A DNA stretch of 42,583 nt from a virus, in the IMG/VR virus record IMGVR_UViG_3300049596_001419, positions 1-42,583 of that record; one strand, 5' to 3'. Below, in pieces: positions 15,560 through 23,880 of the stretch (position 1 is its first letter; each line of letters begins with the position of its first letter). The notes under the pieces were generated by a model that worked only from the letters and a program-made list of their open reading frames with translations, ran no database searches and was not told where the DNA came from. The translations under genes were made by a program, and so were the position numbers.

Positions 15560-16477
15560 ATGAGTAACGTATATCTTCTTAATTTAGCATATCCTGAAAA
15601 ATCGAAAGTTTCCTTTGAAAAAACTAAATTTCCAGACGGACAGCAATCCATTCGGATAACTTCTGATATTTCATCAGCTGTTGCAGTTAAAATCTATTCT
15701 AGATTTAATAACTTTAAAGATCTTGAATTAATACTATGTGCGACTTCTGCTTTAAAGAATTTAGGATTAACTGATATCTTTCTCTATATTCCATATTTCT
15801 TAGGTGGACGTAGTGATCGTAAATTTGAAGACGGCTCAATTAATTATATTAAAGATATTATTGCCCCAATTATTAATGCACAACATTATAAGGGAGTTAT
15901 TGTCTTAGATCCTCATTCTGACGTTATTGAGGCATGTATTGATAACTTAGATAAAATAGACAATACTTCACTAGTTAAGGCTGCTCTTGGTGAAATAGTA
16001 GACTCTTTGTCTAAATTTCAATTTGATATATCATCTACTTCTCAAATTTGCATGGTTTCTCCAGATGCTGGCGCACTTAAGAAAATATATTCAGTTGCTA
16101 AGGACTGTGGAGTATCAAATGTTATAACTGCATCAAAGGTCAGAGATCTCTCTACTGGTAAAATATTACATACTGAGGTTCCATTAGTGAATATCAAGTC
16201 TAGTCCTACCGTTTTTGTAATCGTTGATGATATTTGTGATGGAGGTAGAACTTTTATTGAAGTGGCAAAAGCAATTCGTACACGCCGACCTATGCCAGAA
16301 TATCAAGATAAAATATTCTTAATCGTTAGTCATGGAATATTTTCAAATGGGCTATATGACTTATCCAAATGGGTCGATGGAATATATTCGACTAATAGTC
16401 GCGCTGATATTAAAGCTGACGAGTTTTCAGAATACACAGTTCCTTCTACTTTTTTAACTCAATTTAACATATATTAA
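15560..16477 (+). CDS. Ribose-phosphate pyrophosphokinase-like enzyme
   Basis: 305 residues of the PRPP synthetase family, which pyrophosphorylates ribose 5-phosphate with ATP. Visible blocks are IPYFLGGRSDRKF (residues 77-89), DPHS (117-120, equivalent to the catalytic His loop), VSPDAGALKKI, and the PRPP-binding VDDICDGGRTF (222-232). Such phage enzymes either make PRPP for NAMPT or, in described phage NAD-reconstitution systems, pyrophosphorylate ADP-ribose. The sequence alone does not say which. Tightly packed with the YqeY-like and deoxyribosyltransferase-like genes. Confidence 0.88.
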   Translation: MSNVYLLNLAYPEKSKVSFEKTKFPDGQQSIRITSDISSAVAVKIYSRFNNFKDLELILCATSALKNLGLTDIFLYIPYFLGGRSDRKFEDGSINYIKDIIAPIINAQHYKGVIVLDPHSDVIEACIDNLDKIDNTSLVKAALGEIVDSLSKFQFDISSTSQICMVSPDAGALKKIYSVAKDCGVSNVITASKVRDLSTGKILHTEVPLVNIKSSPTVFVIVDDICDGGRTFIEVAKAIRTRRPMPEYQDKIFLIVSHGIFSNGLYDLSKWVDGIYSTNSRADIKADEFSEYTVPSTFLTQFNIY

Positions 16478-16478
16478 T

Positions 16479-16946
16479 ATGAGAGTAATTAAACCGCCAC
16501 ACTCTTTATCTAAAGCTGGTGCAAATATTTCAACAATATTTTTAGCAGGAAGTATTGAAATGGGATCGTCCGAAGATTGGCAATCTAAAATTGAAGAACG
16601 CCTTAATTCTCGCGGAGATGAACTAGTTATTTTAAATCCACGTAGGGATAGTTGGGATTCAAGTTGGACTCAAGAGTTTACAAATCCTCAGTTTTATCAA
16701 CAAGTAAATTGGGAACTCTCTTGTTTAGATACAGCTAGCTTAATTATTATGTATTTTTCGCCAGATACAAAATCCCCAATCTCTTTACTTGAACTTGGAT
16801 TATATGCAAGCTCTGGAAAAATAGTAGTATGCTGCCCTGATGGTTTTTGGAGAAAGGGTAATGTTGAAATAGTTTGTGAAAATTATGGAATTCCTTTATA
16901 TGAAACATTTGAAGATCTTTTAACTTTTATTGAAACGGTAGTATAA
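16479..16946 (+). CDS. Nucleoside 2-deoxyribosyltransferase-like protein
   Basis: 155 residues. The pattern IFLAGSIEMG near the N-terminus, LNPRRDSWD, a helix with QQVNWELSCLDTASLIIMYF and SPISLLELGLYA matches the nucleoside deoxyribosyltransferase-2-type family (a Rossmann-like fold with a catalytic Glu in the LELG-type segment). It may exchange or hydrolyse bases of nucleotides or related ribosides, and so fits with the PRPP and NAD-linked genes nearby. One base after the PRPP synthetase-like gene. Confidence 0.82.
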   Translation: MRVIKPPHSLSKAGANISTIFLAGSIEMGSSEDWQSKIEERLNSRGDELVILNPRRDSWDSSWTQEFTNPQFYQQVNWELSCLDTASLIIMYFSPDTKSPISLLELGLYASSGKIVVCCPDGFWRKGNVEIVCENYGIPLYETFEDLLTFIETVV

Positions 16947-16965
16947 TAATAATAATAATAATAAT
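16943..16965 (+). repeat. AAT trinucleotide repeat
   Basis: About seven and a half ATA/AAT units directly between the stop of the deoxyribosyltransferase-like gene and the ATG at 16966. It sits where a ribosome-binding site would be, so changes in repeat number would alter spacing. Confidence 0.8.
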
Positions 16966-17139
16966 ATGGAATACTTAAAATTTATATTTTCAGGAGTTTG
17001 GATATTTTTAGGAATCTTGATATTGGTGGTAACTATCTTAAATTTCGTATATGATTGTTGGAATTCCTTTTGGAAGTATATTACTTCTGGAATGAGAGAA
17101 CCTAAAACTAAAAATGATAATTTAACTAATATCGATTAA
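16966..17139 (+). CDS. Small membrane protein
   Basis: 57 residues with one clear transmembrane segment (about residues 8-30, GVWIFLGILILVVTILNFVY) and a basic, polar C-terminal tail (SGMREPKTKNDN). Below the usual length cut-off but a good ORF, preceded by the AAT repeat and followed one base later by the next gene. Function unknown. Confidence 0.65.
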   Translation: MEYLKFIFSGVWIFLGILILVVTILNFVYDCWNSFWKYITSGMREPKTKNDNLTNID

Positions 17140-17140
17140 T

Positions 17141-17578
17141 ATGAAACTTGAAGATATTTCCCAAGAAATAAAAAACTTACCTACTTATATTGGTACCGGT
17201 TTTAGAACCATGGCAGAAGGTAGAAACATTATTGAAAATACTAAAGAGTATACTTCAAATATGAAAGACTCTACTAAAAAATACTATGGACGCGGTGGAG
17301 CTGGCGGATTTATCTGTAAGCATGGAATCTATAATCAGTTTATTGATCTCTCTAAACAGGATGGCAAATGGGATAATCGATTTATTGGAGACCGTTTTAT
17401 TGAATCTTGGAAAAATCCAAATGATGTTGAAGAAATTGATGAATGGAAAGAAGGTAAAAAAGATATGATTATTCGACTATTTATAAAAGAAGTCAGCGAA
17501 TCAAAATATATGGGCCAAGGAATTTATTATTATAATGGCTCTTCTCAAACTGGGGTAATGTGGTCCCTTTTAAAATAA
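17141..17578 (+). CDS. Hypothetical protein
   Basis: 145 residues. Middle Gly-rich segment YYGRGGAGGFICKHG (about residues 48-62) followed by a soluble charged C-terminal domain. No family recognised. In the plus-strand accessory operon between a small membrane protein and a methyltransferase-like gene. Confidence 0.7.
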   Translation: MKLEDISQEIKNLPTYIGTGFRTMAEGRNIIENTKEYTSNMKDSTKKYYGRGGAGGFICKHGIYNQFIDLSKQDGKWDNRFIGDRFIESWKNPNDVEEIDEWKEGKKDMIIRLFIKEVSESKYMGQGIYYYNGSSQTGVMWSLLK

Positions 17579-17583
17579 AATAT

Positions 17584-18159
17584 ATGATACTTAACAGAAC
17601 AAGAATTAGACAATTACTAGACGAAACTCGAATGGGTTCAGCTAGAACTGACTTTAACCAAGTAGATAGACTATATGGTTTAAAAATGTTAATTGATGAC
17701 CATGTAACTCGGGACTCAGTTATTGTTGAGATCGGATCATTTTCAGGAAAGAGCAGTGAACTATTTGCATTACATTGTAAGCAATTAATGTGTGTTGATG
17801 TTTGGCAAGAATATTGGGAACTTGATGGAGTTACTTTAAGTAACGCTGAATTAGTTTTTGATGAAATGCTTAAGAATTATGATAACATTCATAAATTAAA
17901 GATGAATAGTGTAGCCGGCTCTATGGAATTTGATAATGAATCACTAGATCTTGTCTATATTGATGCTGCTCATGATTATGAGAATACTATGAATGATATT
18001 CGCTCATGGTTTCCAAAAGTAAAAAAGGGTGGAATTGTTGCAGGTCATGATTATCGATATGATCCAAATATTAAAGTATATGAGGTCGTAAATGAAGTAT
18101 TTGGGCAAGATTATAAAATAGAAACTTATCCAGATAGTAGCTGGACTATTCGAAAATAA
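17584..18159 (+). CDS. SAM-dependent methyltransferase (Methyltransf_24 type)
   Basis: 191 residues from the ATG at 17584; a start at 17560 would overlap the previous gene. Class I methyltransferase fold: motif I VIVEIGSFSGKSSELF, an acidic strand end at LMCVDVWQEYW, DLVYIDAAHDYEN as motif IV, then KKGGIVAGHDY. The pattern is that of the class often linked to O- or sugar-methylation. The substrate is unknown. It may modify cell-surface glycans or phage products. Confidence 0.82.
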   Translation: MILNRTRIRQLLDETRMGSARTDFNQVDRLYGLKMLIDDHVTRDSVIVEIGSFSGKSSELFALHCKQLMCVDVWQEYWELDGVTLSNAELVFDEMLKNYDNIHKLKMNSVAGSMEFDNESLDLVYIDAAHDYENTMNDIRSWFPKVKKGGIVAGHDYRYDPNIKVYEVVNEVFGQDYKIETYPDSSWTIRK

Positions 18160-18164
18160 TTTAT

Positions 18165-18413
18165 ATGGAAAGTCCAGGATCTTACATCGGCGCAATAATC
18201 GGTATGATTATTGTTGGTGTTTTAGGAACACTTATGGTAATTGATATTCGCAAAGACATGACAGTAATTGATACTCGAGTTGAAACTGTGGATGGAAAAA
18301 CATATGATTGTACTGAAGCAAACTCAAGTGATAATGGTATGACTTATATCAGAAAGCCTTATTACATAACAATGCCTTCAAGAAACATTAAACTAATTAA
18401 AAGAATAAAATGA
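18165..18413 (+). CDS. Small membrane-anchored protein
   Basis: 82 residues with an N-terminal transmembrane segment (about residues 7-27, YIGAIIGMIIVGVLGTLMVI) and a short soluble C-terminal domain. Overlaps the macrodomain gene start by 4 bases (ATGA), so the two are coupled. No function recognised. Confidence 0.68.
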   Translation: MESPGSYIGAIIGMIIVGVLGTLMVIDIRKDMTVIDTRVETVDGKTYDCTEANSSDNGMTYIRKPYYITMPSRNIKLIKRIK

Positions 18414-18883
18414 ATTATCAAGAAGTAGACGGAGACTTAATTACACTTGCTACGGCTGGTACATTTGATGTTATTGCTCATGGGTGTAATTGTCATTCAA
18501 CCATGGGTGCAGGGATTGCTCCACAGATGGCAAAGGCTTTTGGATGTGATCGTTTTATAATGGAACGTATAGGATCCGATGTTAACAAATTAGGTAACAT
18601 TGATTACCAAACATTAAATTATAATGAAAAGGAACTTACTGTTGTAAATGCCTATACTCAATTTAACTATGGAAGGAATCATGCTGATGGTGATGCTAAA
18701 CCTTTAAGCTATGAAGCACTTACACTGTGTATGAAAAAGATAAACATGCTATTTGCAGGAAAACATATAGGTCTACCTAAAATCGGTGCTGGTCTTGCTG
18801 GTGGCGATTGGGAAAAGATTAAAGCAATCATTCAAAGAGAACTTAGAGATTGTCAAGTAACTATTGTAAACTATAAGAAATAA
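18410..18883 (+). CDS. Macrodomain protein (ADP-ribose binding or hydrolysing)
   Basis: 157 residues. Macrodomain fold: IAHGCNCHSTMGAGIAPQMA (residues 22-41) is the ADP-ribose-binding loop, and GLPKIGAGLAGGDWE near residue 122 is the second glycine-rich loop. Family members bind ADP-ribose or remove it from proteins, nucleic acids or ADP-ribose-1''-phosphate. With the PRPP synthetase-like, NAMPT-like and SLOG-like genes it points to NAD/ADP-ribose handling. The exact substrate cannot be told. Confidence 0.88.
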   Translation: MNYQEVDGDLITLATAGTFDVIAHGCNCHSTMGAGIAPQMAKAFGCDRFIMERIGSDVNKLGNIDYQTLNYNEKELTVVNAYTQFNYGRNHADGDAKPLSYEALTLCMKKINMLFAGKHIGLPKIGAGLAGGDWEKIKAIIQRELRDCQVTIVNYKK

Positions 18884-19314
18884 TGAGAACTATTGATTTT
18901 GACGTTAGTCTTATAAATAAGATTCATTTTAGACCTTCATATCATGATACAGATTATGTATGGAAAGCTGATTTAACTAAACCTAAATACAAAATAATTT
19001 TCTTTGGCCTATTTACTGTTAAAGACGGGTTTTACTCCCGTACTGAAGGCTTTTATAGGCTTGACTATCAGTATGGCAGCGACACTTATATATGGGATCA
19101 TGTGAGTCTTGAAGACTTTGAAAAACTCGGCTACCTCATAAAAATTGTTAATCATACAAAAGAAGCTTGGAAAAAAGCTTATGTTGAAGTAGATTTAGGT
19201 TATCGATCTGCGATAAGTAGACTTTTTGATACTGATGAAGAAGCAAATGCTTGGATTCGACGACTAACAAATTTGTCAAATAAGACATTTGAAACAATTG
19301 AATATGAAAACTAG
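18883..19314 (+). CDS. Hypothetical protein
   Basis: 143 residues, aromatic-rich (residues 16-70 contain many Tyr/Phe/Trp) and probably beta-rich. Shares a base with the macrodomain stop, so it is translationally coupled. No family recognised. Confidence 0.68.
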   Translation: MRTIDFDVSLINKIHFRPSYHDTDYVWKADLTKPKYKIIFFGLFTVKDGFYSRTEGFYRLDYQYGSDTYIWDHVSLEDFEKLGYLIKIVNHTKEAWKKAYVEVDLGYRSAISRLFDTDEEANAWIRRLTNLSNKTFETIEYEN

Positions 19315-19696
19315 AAAAATACCGAGTTTAACTAATTCATTACTATTTTTTATGAAAGATCAGTCCAATTTTTCTATTGAAGAATATGAAAAAACTATGA
19401 TTAAGTTAGAAAAGAAGATTGAACAGTCTTTAATAAAATTACTTTCTAAAGTAGATATTCAAGCTATTGTTAAAACTGATAGATACTCACTTCCATACAC
19501 TGAAGAAATCATATACACTGCATTTGGTTACTCATATTTAAATGGAGCATTTGAATCTGCTCCATTTAAAAGAAAAATATTAACTACTCTTCTTAATGAA
19601 GATTTATATAAATTAAGATTTTATGTTTTTGCAGAAATTGAAGACCACTTTCCTATGGGAAAAGTGAGATACTGTTTTAGATACTATAAACATTAA
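19304..19696 (+). CDS. Hypothetical protein
   Basis: 130 residues from the ATG at 19304; the in-frame TTG at 19289 is less likely. It overlaps the preceding gene's end by 11 bases. Helical N-terminal half (YEKTMIKLEKKIEQSLIKLL), then mixed strands. Not recognised. Confidence 0.65.
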   Translation: MKTRKIPSLTNSLLFFMKDQSNFSIEEYEKTMIKLEKKIEQSLIKLLSKVDIQAIVKTDRYSLPYTEEIIYTAFGYSYLNGAFESAPFKRKILTTLLNEDLYKLRFYVFAEIEDHFPMGKVRYCFRYYKH

Positions 19697-19711
19697 AAAA
19701 TATAATTAATT

Positions 19712-19900
19712 ATGGAAGATAATATAGAAAATTTATACGATAGCTCGGTACCTGAACATATAACTAGGTATGAATTTGATTTTGATAAAATCAAAACAAT
19801 TGATGATGTTATTAGGATAATTAAAGGATTACAAATATCCTTCACTGATCAATATACTGCATTCGAAGAAATTAAGGACCTTTTAAAAATAAAAGAATAA
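19712..19900 (+). CDS. Hypothetical small acidic protein
   Basis: 62 residues, acidic, with a C-terminal helical pair (residues 28-60). Last gene of the plus-strand accessory run; its stop sits at the base of a perfect 12-base-pair terminator hairpin. Not recognised. Confidence 0.6.
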   Translation: MEDNIENLYDSSVPEHITRYEFDFDKIKTIDDVIRIIKGLQISFTDQYTAFEEIKDLLKIKE

Positions 19901-19932
19901 TAAAGAGACTCTAATGTACTAGAGTCTCTTTA
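19901..19932. terminator. Bidirectional terminator
   Basis: A perfect 12-base-pair stem, TAAAGAGACTCT with AGAGTCTCTTTA, and an 8-base loop. It serves the plus-strand run ending at 19900 and the minus-strand metallopeptidase gene, whose last codons and stop lie in the loop and right arm. Confidence 0.8.
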
Positions 19933-20510
19933 TTAATTGTCTTTAAAATATGATCGTTAATCTCTTCAATTTTCTTTAAATTTAAAGAGCTTACTTCTGA
20001 TCTAATTTTAGTGATATGATTTTTTATATGAGTAAGATCAGTTATTTCTAAATATCTTGATTTAACTGGGTTAGCTGAAATATTGTTATTTTTTAAGATA
20101 TTATTTAATTTCATTATTGCAAAACGATCAGCTACTTGTTCAACTCTTAATAATTTTCGAGCAGCTTTATCTATATTTAAGTCATTTAAATATACATCTA
20201 GTACAATATTTTTACCATGTTTAGTATATTGATATTGGTGTGAAACTTCATGCAAGATTACATATATTAAATAGTGTAGCGGTAGATCAAGTATTTTTGT
20301 GCTAATTACACATTTATCAGTTTTTGAAATTCCAAGTGCTCTATTTGACATTCGTTCAAATCCTATCTGTTTACAGCCTGACTTTTTAATAAATTCTCCA
20401 AGTTCATTTAATAATTTACTTGATACATCCAATCGATTTAGGTGTATTCCATAAAGAAAGTCTTCAAGTCCTCTAGTATTATATCTCTTGGGTTTTAAAG
20501 TTATCTCCAT
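19911..20510 (-). CDS. Zinc metallopeptidase-like protein (HExxH)
   Basis: 199 residues. A zinc-binding HEVSH at residues 87-91 is preceded by a hydrophobic strand (YLIYVIL) and followed by a likely third ligand, E124 in VEQVADRFA, giving a gluzincin-type pattern. The target is unknown. It is in an operon with two probable virion proteins, its start overlapping the upstream gene's end by 32 bases. It might process or modify a host or virion protein. Alternatively it may be a SprT/ImmA-like phage regulator protease. Confidence 0.78.
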   Translation of the reverse strand: MEITLKPKRYNTRGLEDFLYGIHLNRLDVSSKLLNELGEFIKKSGCKQIGFERMSNRALGISKTDKCVISTKILDLPLHYLIYVILHEVSHQYQYTKHGKNIVLDVYLNDLNIDKAARKLLRVEQVADRFAIMKLNNILKNNNISANPVKSRYLEITDLTHIKNHITKIRSEVSSLNLKKIEEINDHILKTINKETLVH

Positions 20511-20868
20511 CTAATATACTTAATAGTTTTCTAACTGAATACATTAATGCATCTAGTGCATCTGAATAAGTTTTATGCTGCTCATTAGTTAAGTTCCCAG
20601 CAATTAGCCCATTCCAAAAAATAACACCAGCAGCCGTGAGAATACCTTTATTATCAAAGTATTCTTGCTTTAATACTTGTATTCTATCTGAACACGGTGA
20701 TTCACATATTTCAGAAGTTGGTATCCACTCTTCAAATGCTTTAAAGAAAGCATCACGAGTTGCTCCATATGCGGTTGCATTATTTTCCCAGGTTTGTGGA
20801 CTTAATGGACTAACTTGGTTAATTCCAATTACTCCATCATTATAATAATCTTCTAAATCAAATAACAT
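20479..20868 (-). CDS. Hypothetical virion-associated protein
   Basis: 129 residues with a Trp/Pro-containing N-terminal part and a helical C-terminus. Cysteines at CESPC (about residues 55-59). One base separates it from the upstream 20870-21694 gene, so they share a transcript from the late-type element at 21714. No family recognised. Confidence 0.68.
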   Translation of the reverse strand: MLFDLEDYYNDGVIGINQVSPLSPQTWENNATAYGATRDAFFKAFEEWIPTSEICESPCSDRIQVLKQEYFDNKGILTAAGVIFWNGLIAGNLTNEQHKTYSDALDALMYSVRKLLSILDGDNFKTQEI

Positions 20869-20869
20869 A

Positions 20870-21694
20870 TTATAAATTATCTTTTTTTATTCTAAATTCC
20901 GGTATGTATTTTGCAGCCCAAAGAAATGGTTGCAATGAAAGTGCTAATTCATTTTTAGCTTTAATTGCAGCATCACGTTGAGCCGCCATTGCTAAATGAG
21001 TAAATGATATTGTATCAAGATAGAAGCTAATAGAAAATTCACTTTCTGCTGGATCCCATGCATACCATGCAATATCATTAATTACATAAATAATATCTCC
21101 AGGTAATCCAACCAACGGAATATCACCTACACTTGAAACTGCAGGTAGTGTTCTTAACTCAGTAACTCCAGGTAAAGCAATATCTGCTGCATGAATAGAC
21201 CATTCTTCATATTCATTAACCTTTTTACAAAAGTATGTAGTCGGCGTATCGATCACTAAATTTGTTTTATAAAAAAGAGTAGATGCTGGGACTGGTGCTG
21301 GCAACTCCTGATAAGCTGGTCGATTTTCAAAATTAATCGCTAATATATTTTCACTATTTTTCTTAATCCAATCATCTCTAAATGCACGAAAAGTAGTATC
21401 TGAGTTACCGTTGTCTGATACCCAAGTATCTAGATCTTCATATGTTGGTTGATATAATTTATCTAGTAATACATCGAATCCCCAATGTCTAAAGATTGGC
21501 CGAAGTTTATCTCCTCCACAATATCCTGGTCTACTTTCTCCAGGTAAACTTGCACCAGCTGCTGCTCCGCCAGAAAGGGATCCGGTTGTTCTAGACATTC
21601 TAACTGCTTGTTCAAATAACATTTGCTCTTCTTCAAAGCGTCTTCGATTTTCTTTTTGGTTAGGAGATTCTTCTCCCCAATTAATAAATGACAT
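20870..21694 (-). CDS. Probable virion structural protein
   Basis: 274 residues. The N-terminus MSFINWGEESPNQKEN is polar and helical with a weak resemblance to the capsid-signal set (FINWGE), but lacks the full pattern. Then a Gly/Ala/Ser-rich linker (SLSGGAAAGASLPGE, about residues 39-53), and a soluble domain with strands and an aromatic-rich C-terminus. No family recognised. A late-type promoter element 19 bases upstream and its two-gene operon make a virion role likely. Confidence 0.72.
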   Translation of the reverse strand: MSFINWGEESPNQKENRRRFEEEQMLFEQAVRMSRTTGSLSGGAAAGASLPGESRPGYCGGDKLRPIFRHWGFDVLLDKLYQPTYEDLDTWVSDNGNSDTTFRAFRDDWIKKNSENILAINFENRPAYQELPAPVPASTLFYKTNLVIDTPTTYFCKKVNEYEEWSIHAADIALPGVTELRTLPAVSSVGDIPLVGLPGDIIYVINDIAWYAWDPAESEFSISFYLDTISFTHLAMAAQRDAAIKAKNELALSLQPFLWAAKYIPEFRIKKDNL

Positions 21695-21713
21695 ATTATT
21701 TCAAATATTTTAA

Positions 21714-21723
21714 TTATTTATCT
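21714..21723 (-). promoter_or_regulatory. T4-late-like promoter element
   Basis: AGATAAATAA on the minus strand, 19 bases upstream of the ATG at 21694. It would drive the three-gene operon 19911-21694. Confidence 0.6.
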
Positions 21724-21778
21724 GAATAAAATTTTAATATCTATATTAAATATAGTAGAATAGTTAAAAATATAAATT

Positions 21779-23503
21779 ATGTTTAAACCAAATCCTTTAG
21801 GCTTAACCGATGGTTACAAAGTCGGACATAAGTCAATGTTAGCACCAGGCACAGATTTCTTATATGGAACGTGGATTCCTAGAAGTTTAAAGTATGCTGC
21901 TCCGGGAATCGAAAAAATACTTTCATCAGGTCAACAACTTGCATGGATGTGGCTTCATGATCAATTTGAAGATAACTTCTTTAATCAATCAATTGAAATT
22001 GCTCAGAAATTTGGTAGAGATATGTCAAAATATTTAGGATTAACTTATGATTCTACCCATTTTGAAGACCTTCACAAGTTAGGTTACTTACCAATAAAAG
22101 TTAAAGCTCTTCCTGAAGGATGTGAGACTTTACCTAATATTCCACATCAAACATTTGTTAATACTGTCCCCGGATATGCCTGGTTAACTCTATACTTGGA
22201 AACTCCAGTTTCATATGCTTCTTGGAAAACTCCAACTAATGCAACTTTAGCATTACAGTATCGTAGGAATGCAACTGATTGGGTAATGAAAACAGATTCA
22301 GATAATGCATGGTTTATTGATTATTCATGTCACGATTTTGCTTCTCGAGGATTAGATCCATTCTCAGTAATTTCTTCTGGCCTGGCTCACTCATTCTCTT
22401 TTATTGGATCAGATACCCTTATTGTAATTGACGCTGCTCGTTATTTCTATGGAGTTGGTGAAGATGAAGTATGTATCGCATCAGTTAATGCATCCGAACA
22501 TAGCGTAACGTGCACAGGGATTTTCTACTTCTTAGATAAATTAAAATCTGGTGAACTAGATCATGAAATCGATACTTATTACTCTTATGATATTTCAGCG
22601 ACTGCTTCAACTCAAGAGAATCCAGATTTTATGGCAATTGCTGAATGGTTAAATTTAAAGAGATGGTTAGAGATATTTCCAGTTGGAATCCTATCAGTCG
22701 TATCTGATACCTTTGACCTATTCCGAGTTATTTCTGAAATCTTACCTCGTTTAAAAGATCAAATTATGGCACGTGATGGCAAATTAGTTATCCGTCCTGA
22801 TTCTGGTGATCCGGTTGATATTACTTGCGGAATTAATACGCAAGATAATATTTCAATTCGAATACAAGGTTTAGGCGAATATTATTCAAGAACTAATAAA
22901 AGTGGCCAAACTATATCAGACTGGACTAAAACAGCTGTTACTGAATGTAAAGGAGTAATTGAATTACTTTGGGATATTTTTGGAGGTACCATTAGTAAAG
23001 AAGGATTTAGAGTTTTAGACTCGCATATTGGTGCAATTTATGGAGACTCAATTAATTTAGAGAGACAAGTCCAAATTTATAAAAGGCTTGCATCAAAAAG
23101 ATTTGCAGCAACAAATATTGTTTTAGGAGTCGGTTCATTTACATACCAATTTAATACTCGAGATACAAATGGTTATGCTGCAAAAGGTGCTCAATTTGAA
23201 GCAAATGGCGTATCGTTTGATATCTTCAAAGATCCTGTAACTGATGATGGTACTAAGAAATCTTTAAAAGGATACTGTCAAGTTATTAATACTCGACCAG
23301 ATGCAAAATCTGATGAATTATTATATGATGGATTAGATCAAATAGAAGTTCGAATTAGTTGTACTAAAGAAGAGGAAGATTGCGGATTATTACAAACTAT
23401 TTATGAAAATGGTAAATTCTATAATCAAGTAACTCTAGATGAAATTAGAAATAGAGTTCGTACCTTATCTACTGTACGCCAATTAGAAACTGCACACCAA
23501 TGA
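21779..23503 (+). CDS. nadV: Nicotinamide phosphoribosyltransferase-like enzyme (NAMPT/NadV type)
   Basis: 574 residues, slightly longer than human NAMPT. The family joins nicotinamide to PRPP to make NMN; some phage relatives use ADP-ribose pyrophosphate to make NAD+ directly. Recognisable blocks are LTDGYKVGH at the N-terminus, SEHSVT with the conserved His, SVVSDTFDLFR, VIRPDSGDPVDI, and the C-terminal NTRDTNGYAAKG...IFKDPVTDDGTKKSLKG. All core features are present. With the PRPP synthetase-like gene at 15560 it forms an NAD salvage or reconstitution pair. It is first in its operon, ending 4 bases into the HAD gene. Confidence 0.9.
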   Translation: MFKPNPLGLTDGYKVGHKSMLAPGTDFLYGTWIPRSLKYAAPGIEKILSSGQQLAWMWLHDQFEDNFFNQSIEIAQKFGRDMSKYLGLTYDSTHFEDLHKLGYLPIKVKALPEGCETLPNIPHQTFVNTVPGYAWLTLYLETPVSYASWKTPTNATLALQYRRNATDWVMKTDSDNAWFIDYSCHDFASRGLDPFSVISSGLAHSFSFIGSDTLIVIDAARYFYGVGEDEVCIASVNASEHSVTCTGIFYFLDKLKSGELDHEIDTYYSYDISATASTQENPDFMAIAEWLNLKRWLEIFPVGILSVVSDTFDLFRVISEILPRLKDQIMARDGKLVIRPDSGDPVDITCGINTQDNISIRIQGLGEYYSRTNKSGQTISDWTKTAVTECKGVIELLWDIFGGTISKEGFRVLDSHIGAIYGDSINLERQVQIYKRLASKRFAATNIVLGVGSFTYQFNTRDTNGYAAKGAQFEANGVSFDIFKDPVTDDGTKKSLKGYCQVINTRPDAKSDELLYDGLDQIEVRISCTKEEEDCGLLQTIYENGKFYNQVTLDEIRNRVRTLSTVRQLETAHQ

Positions 23504-23880
23504 AGCATTTAATATTCTTAATTGATATTGATGGCACAATATGCGAAGATATTAAAAATGAAGATTCCCACTTATATTCAACTGCAAAAGCTCTGCCTGG
23601 AGCAGTTGAAAGGTGTAATCAATGGCATAAGAGTGGAGCTCAAATCCATTTCTTCACTGCTCGAGAATCTAAAGATCGTGAAGTAACTGAATCATGGCTA
23701 ACTGATAATGGTTTCAAATATCATGGTCTTATAATGGATAAACCTAGAATTAAAGATGGCCAAGAGTATATTTGGGTAGATAATCGAAAAGTACGAGCTA
23801 TTACTTTTAAAGGTATCTGGTCAGACTTAGTTAAATATACCAAGAATATTTTATCTTTTCGAGAAGACTACCATGATTAA
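23500..23880 (+). CDS. HAD-superfamily phosphatase-like protein
   Basis: 126 residues. HAD motif I DIDGT (residues 9-13), motif II FFTARES (S/T role), and an aspartate-rich motif in EYIWVDNRKVRAI near residues 89-101. The small size fits phage HAD hydrolases with no cap. It overlaps the NAMPT-like gene by 4 bases and the SLOG-like gene by 8, so it is translationally coupled; it may act on a nucleotide or NAD-derived phosphate, but the substrate is unknown. Confidence 0.82.
   Translation: MKHLIFLIDIDGTICEDIKNEDSHLYSTAKALPGAVERCNQWHKSGAQIHFFTARESKDREVTESWLTDNGFKYHGLIMDKPRIKDGQEYIWVDNRKVRAITFKGIWSDLVKYTKNILSFREDYHD

Noticed and set aside
20870-21694. Membership of the 20870-21694 protein in the capsid-signal set
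   Set aside because: FINWGE is similar but the hydrophobic/aromatic run is too short and the position of the Glu is off; kept only as a probable virion protein.
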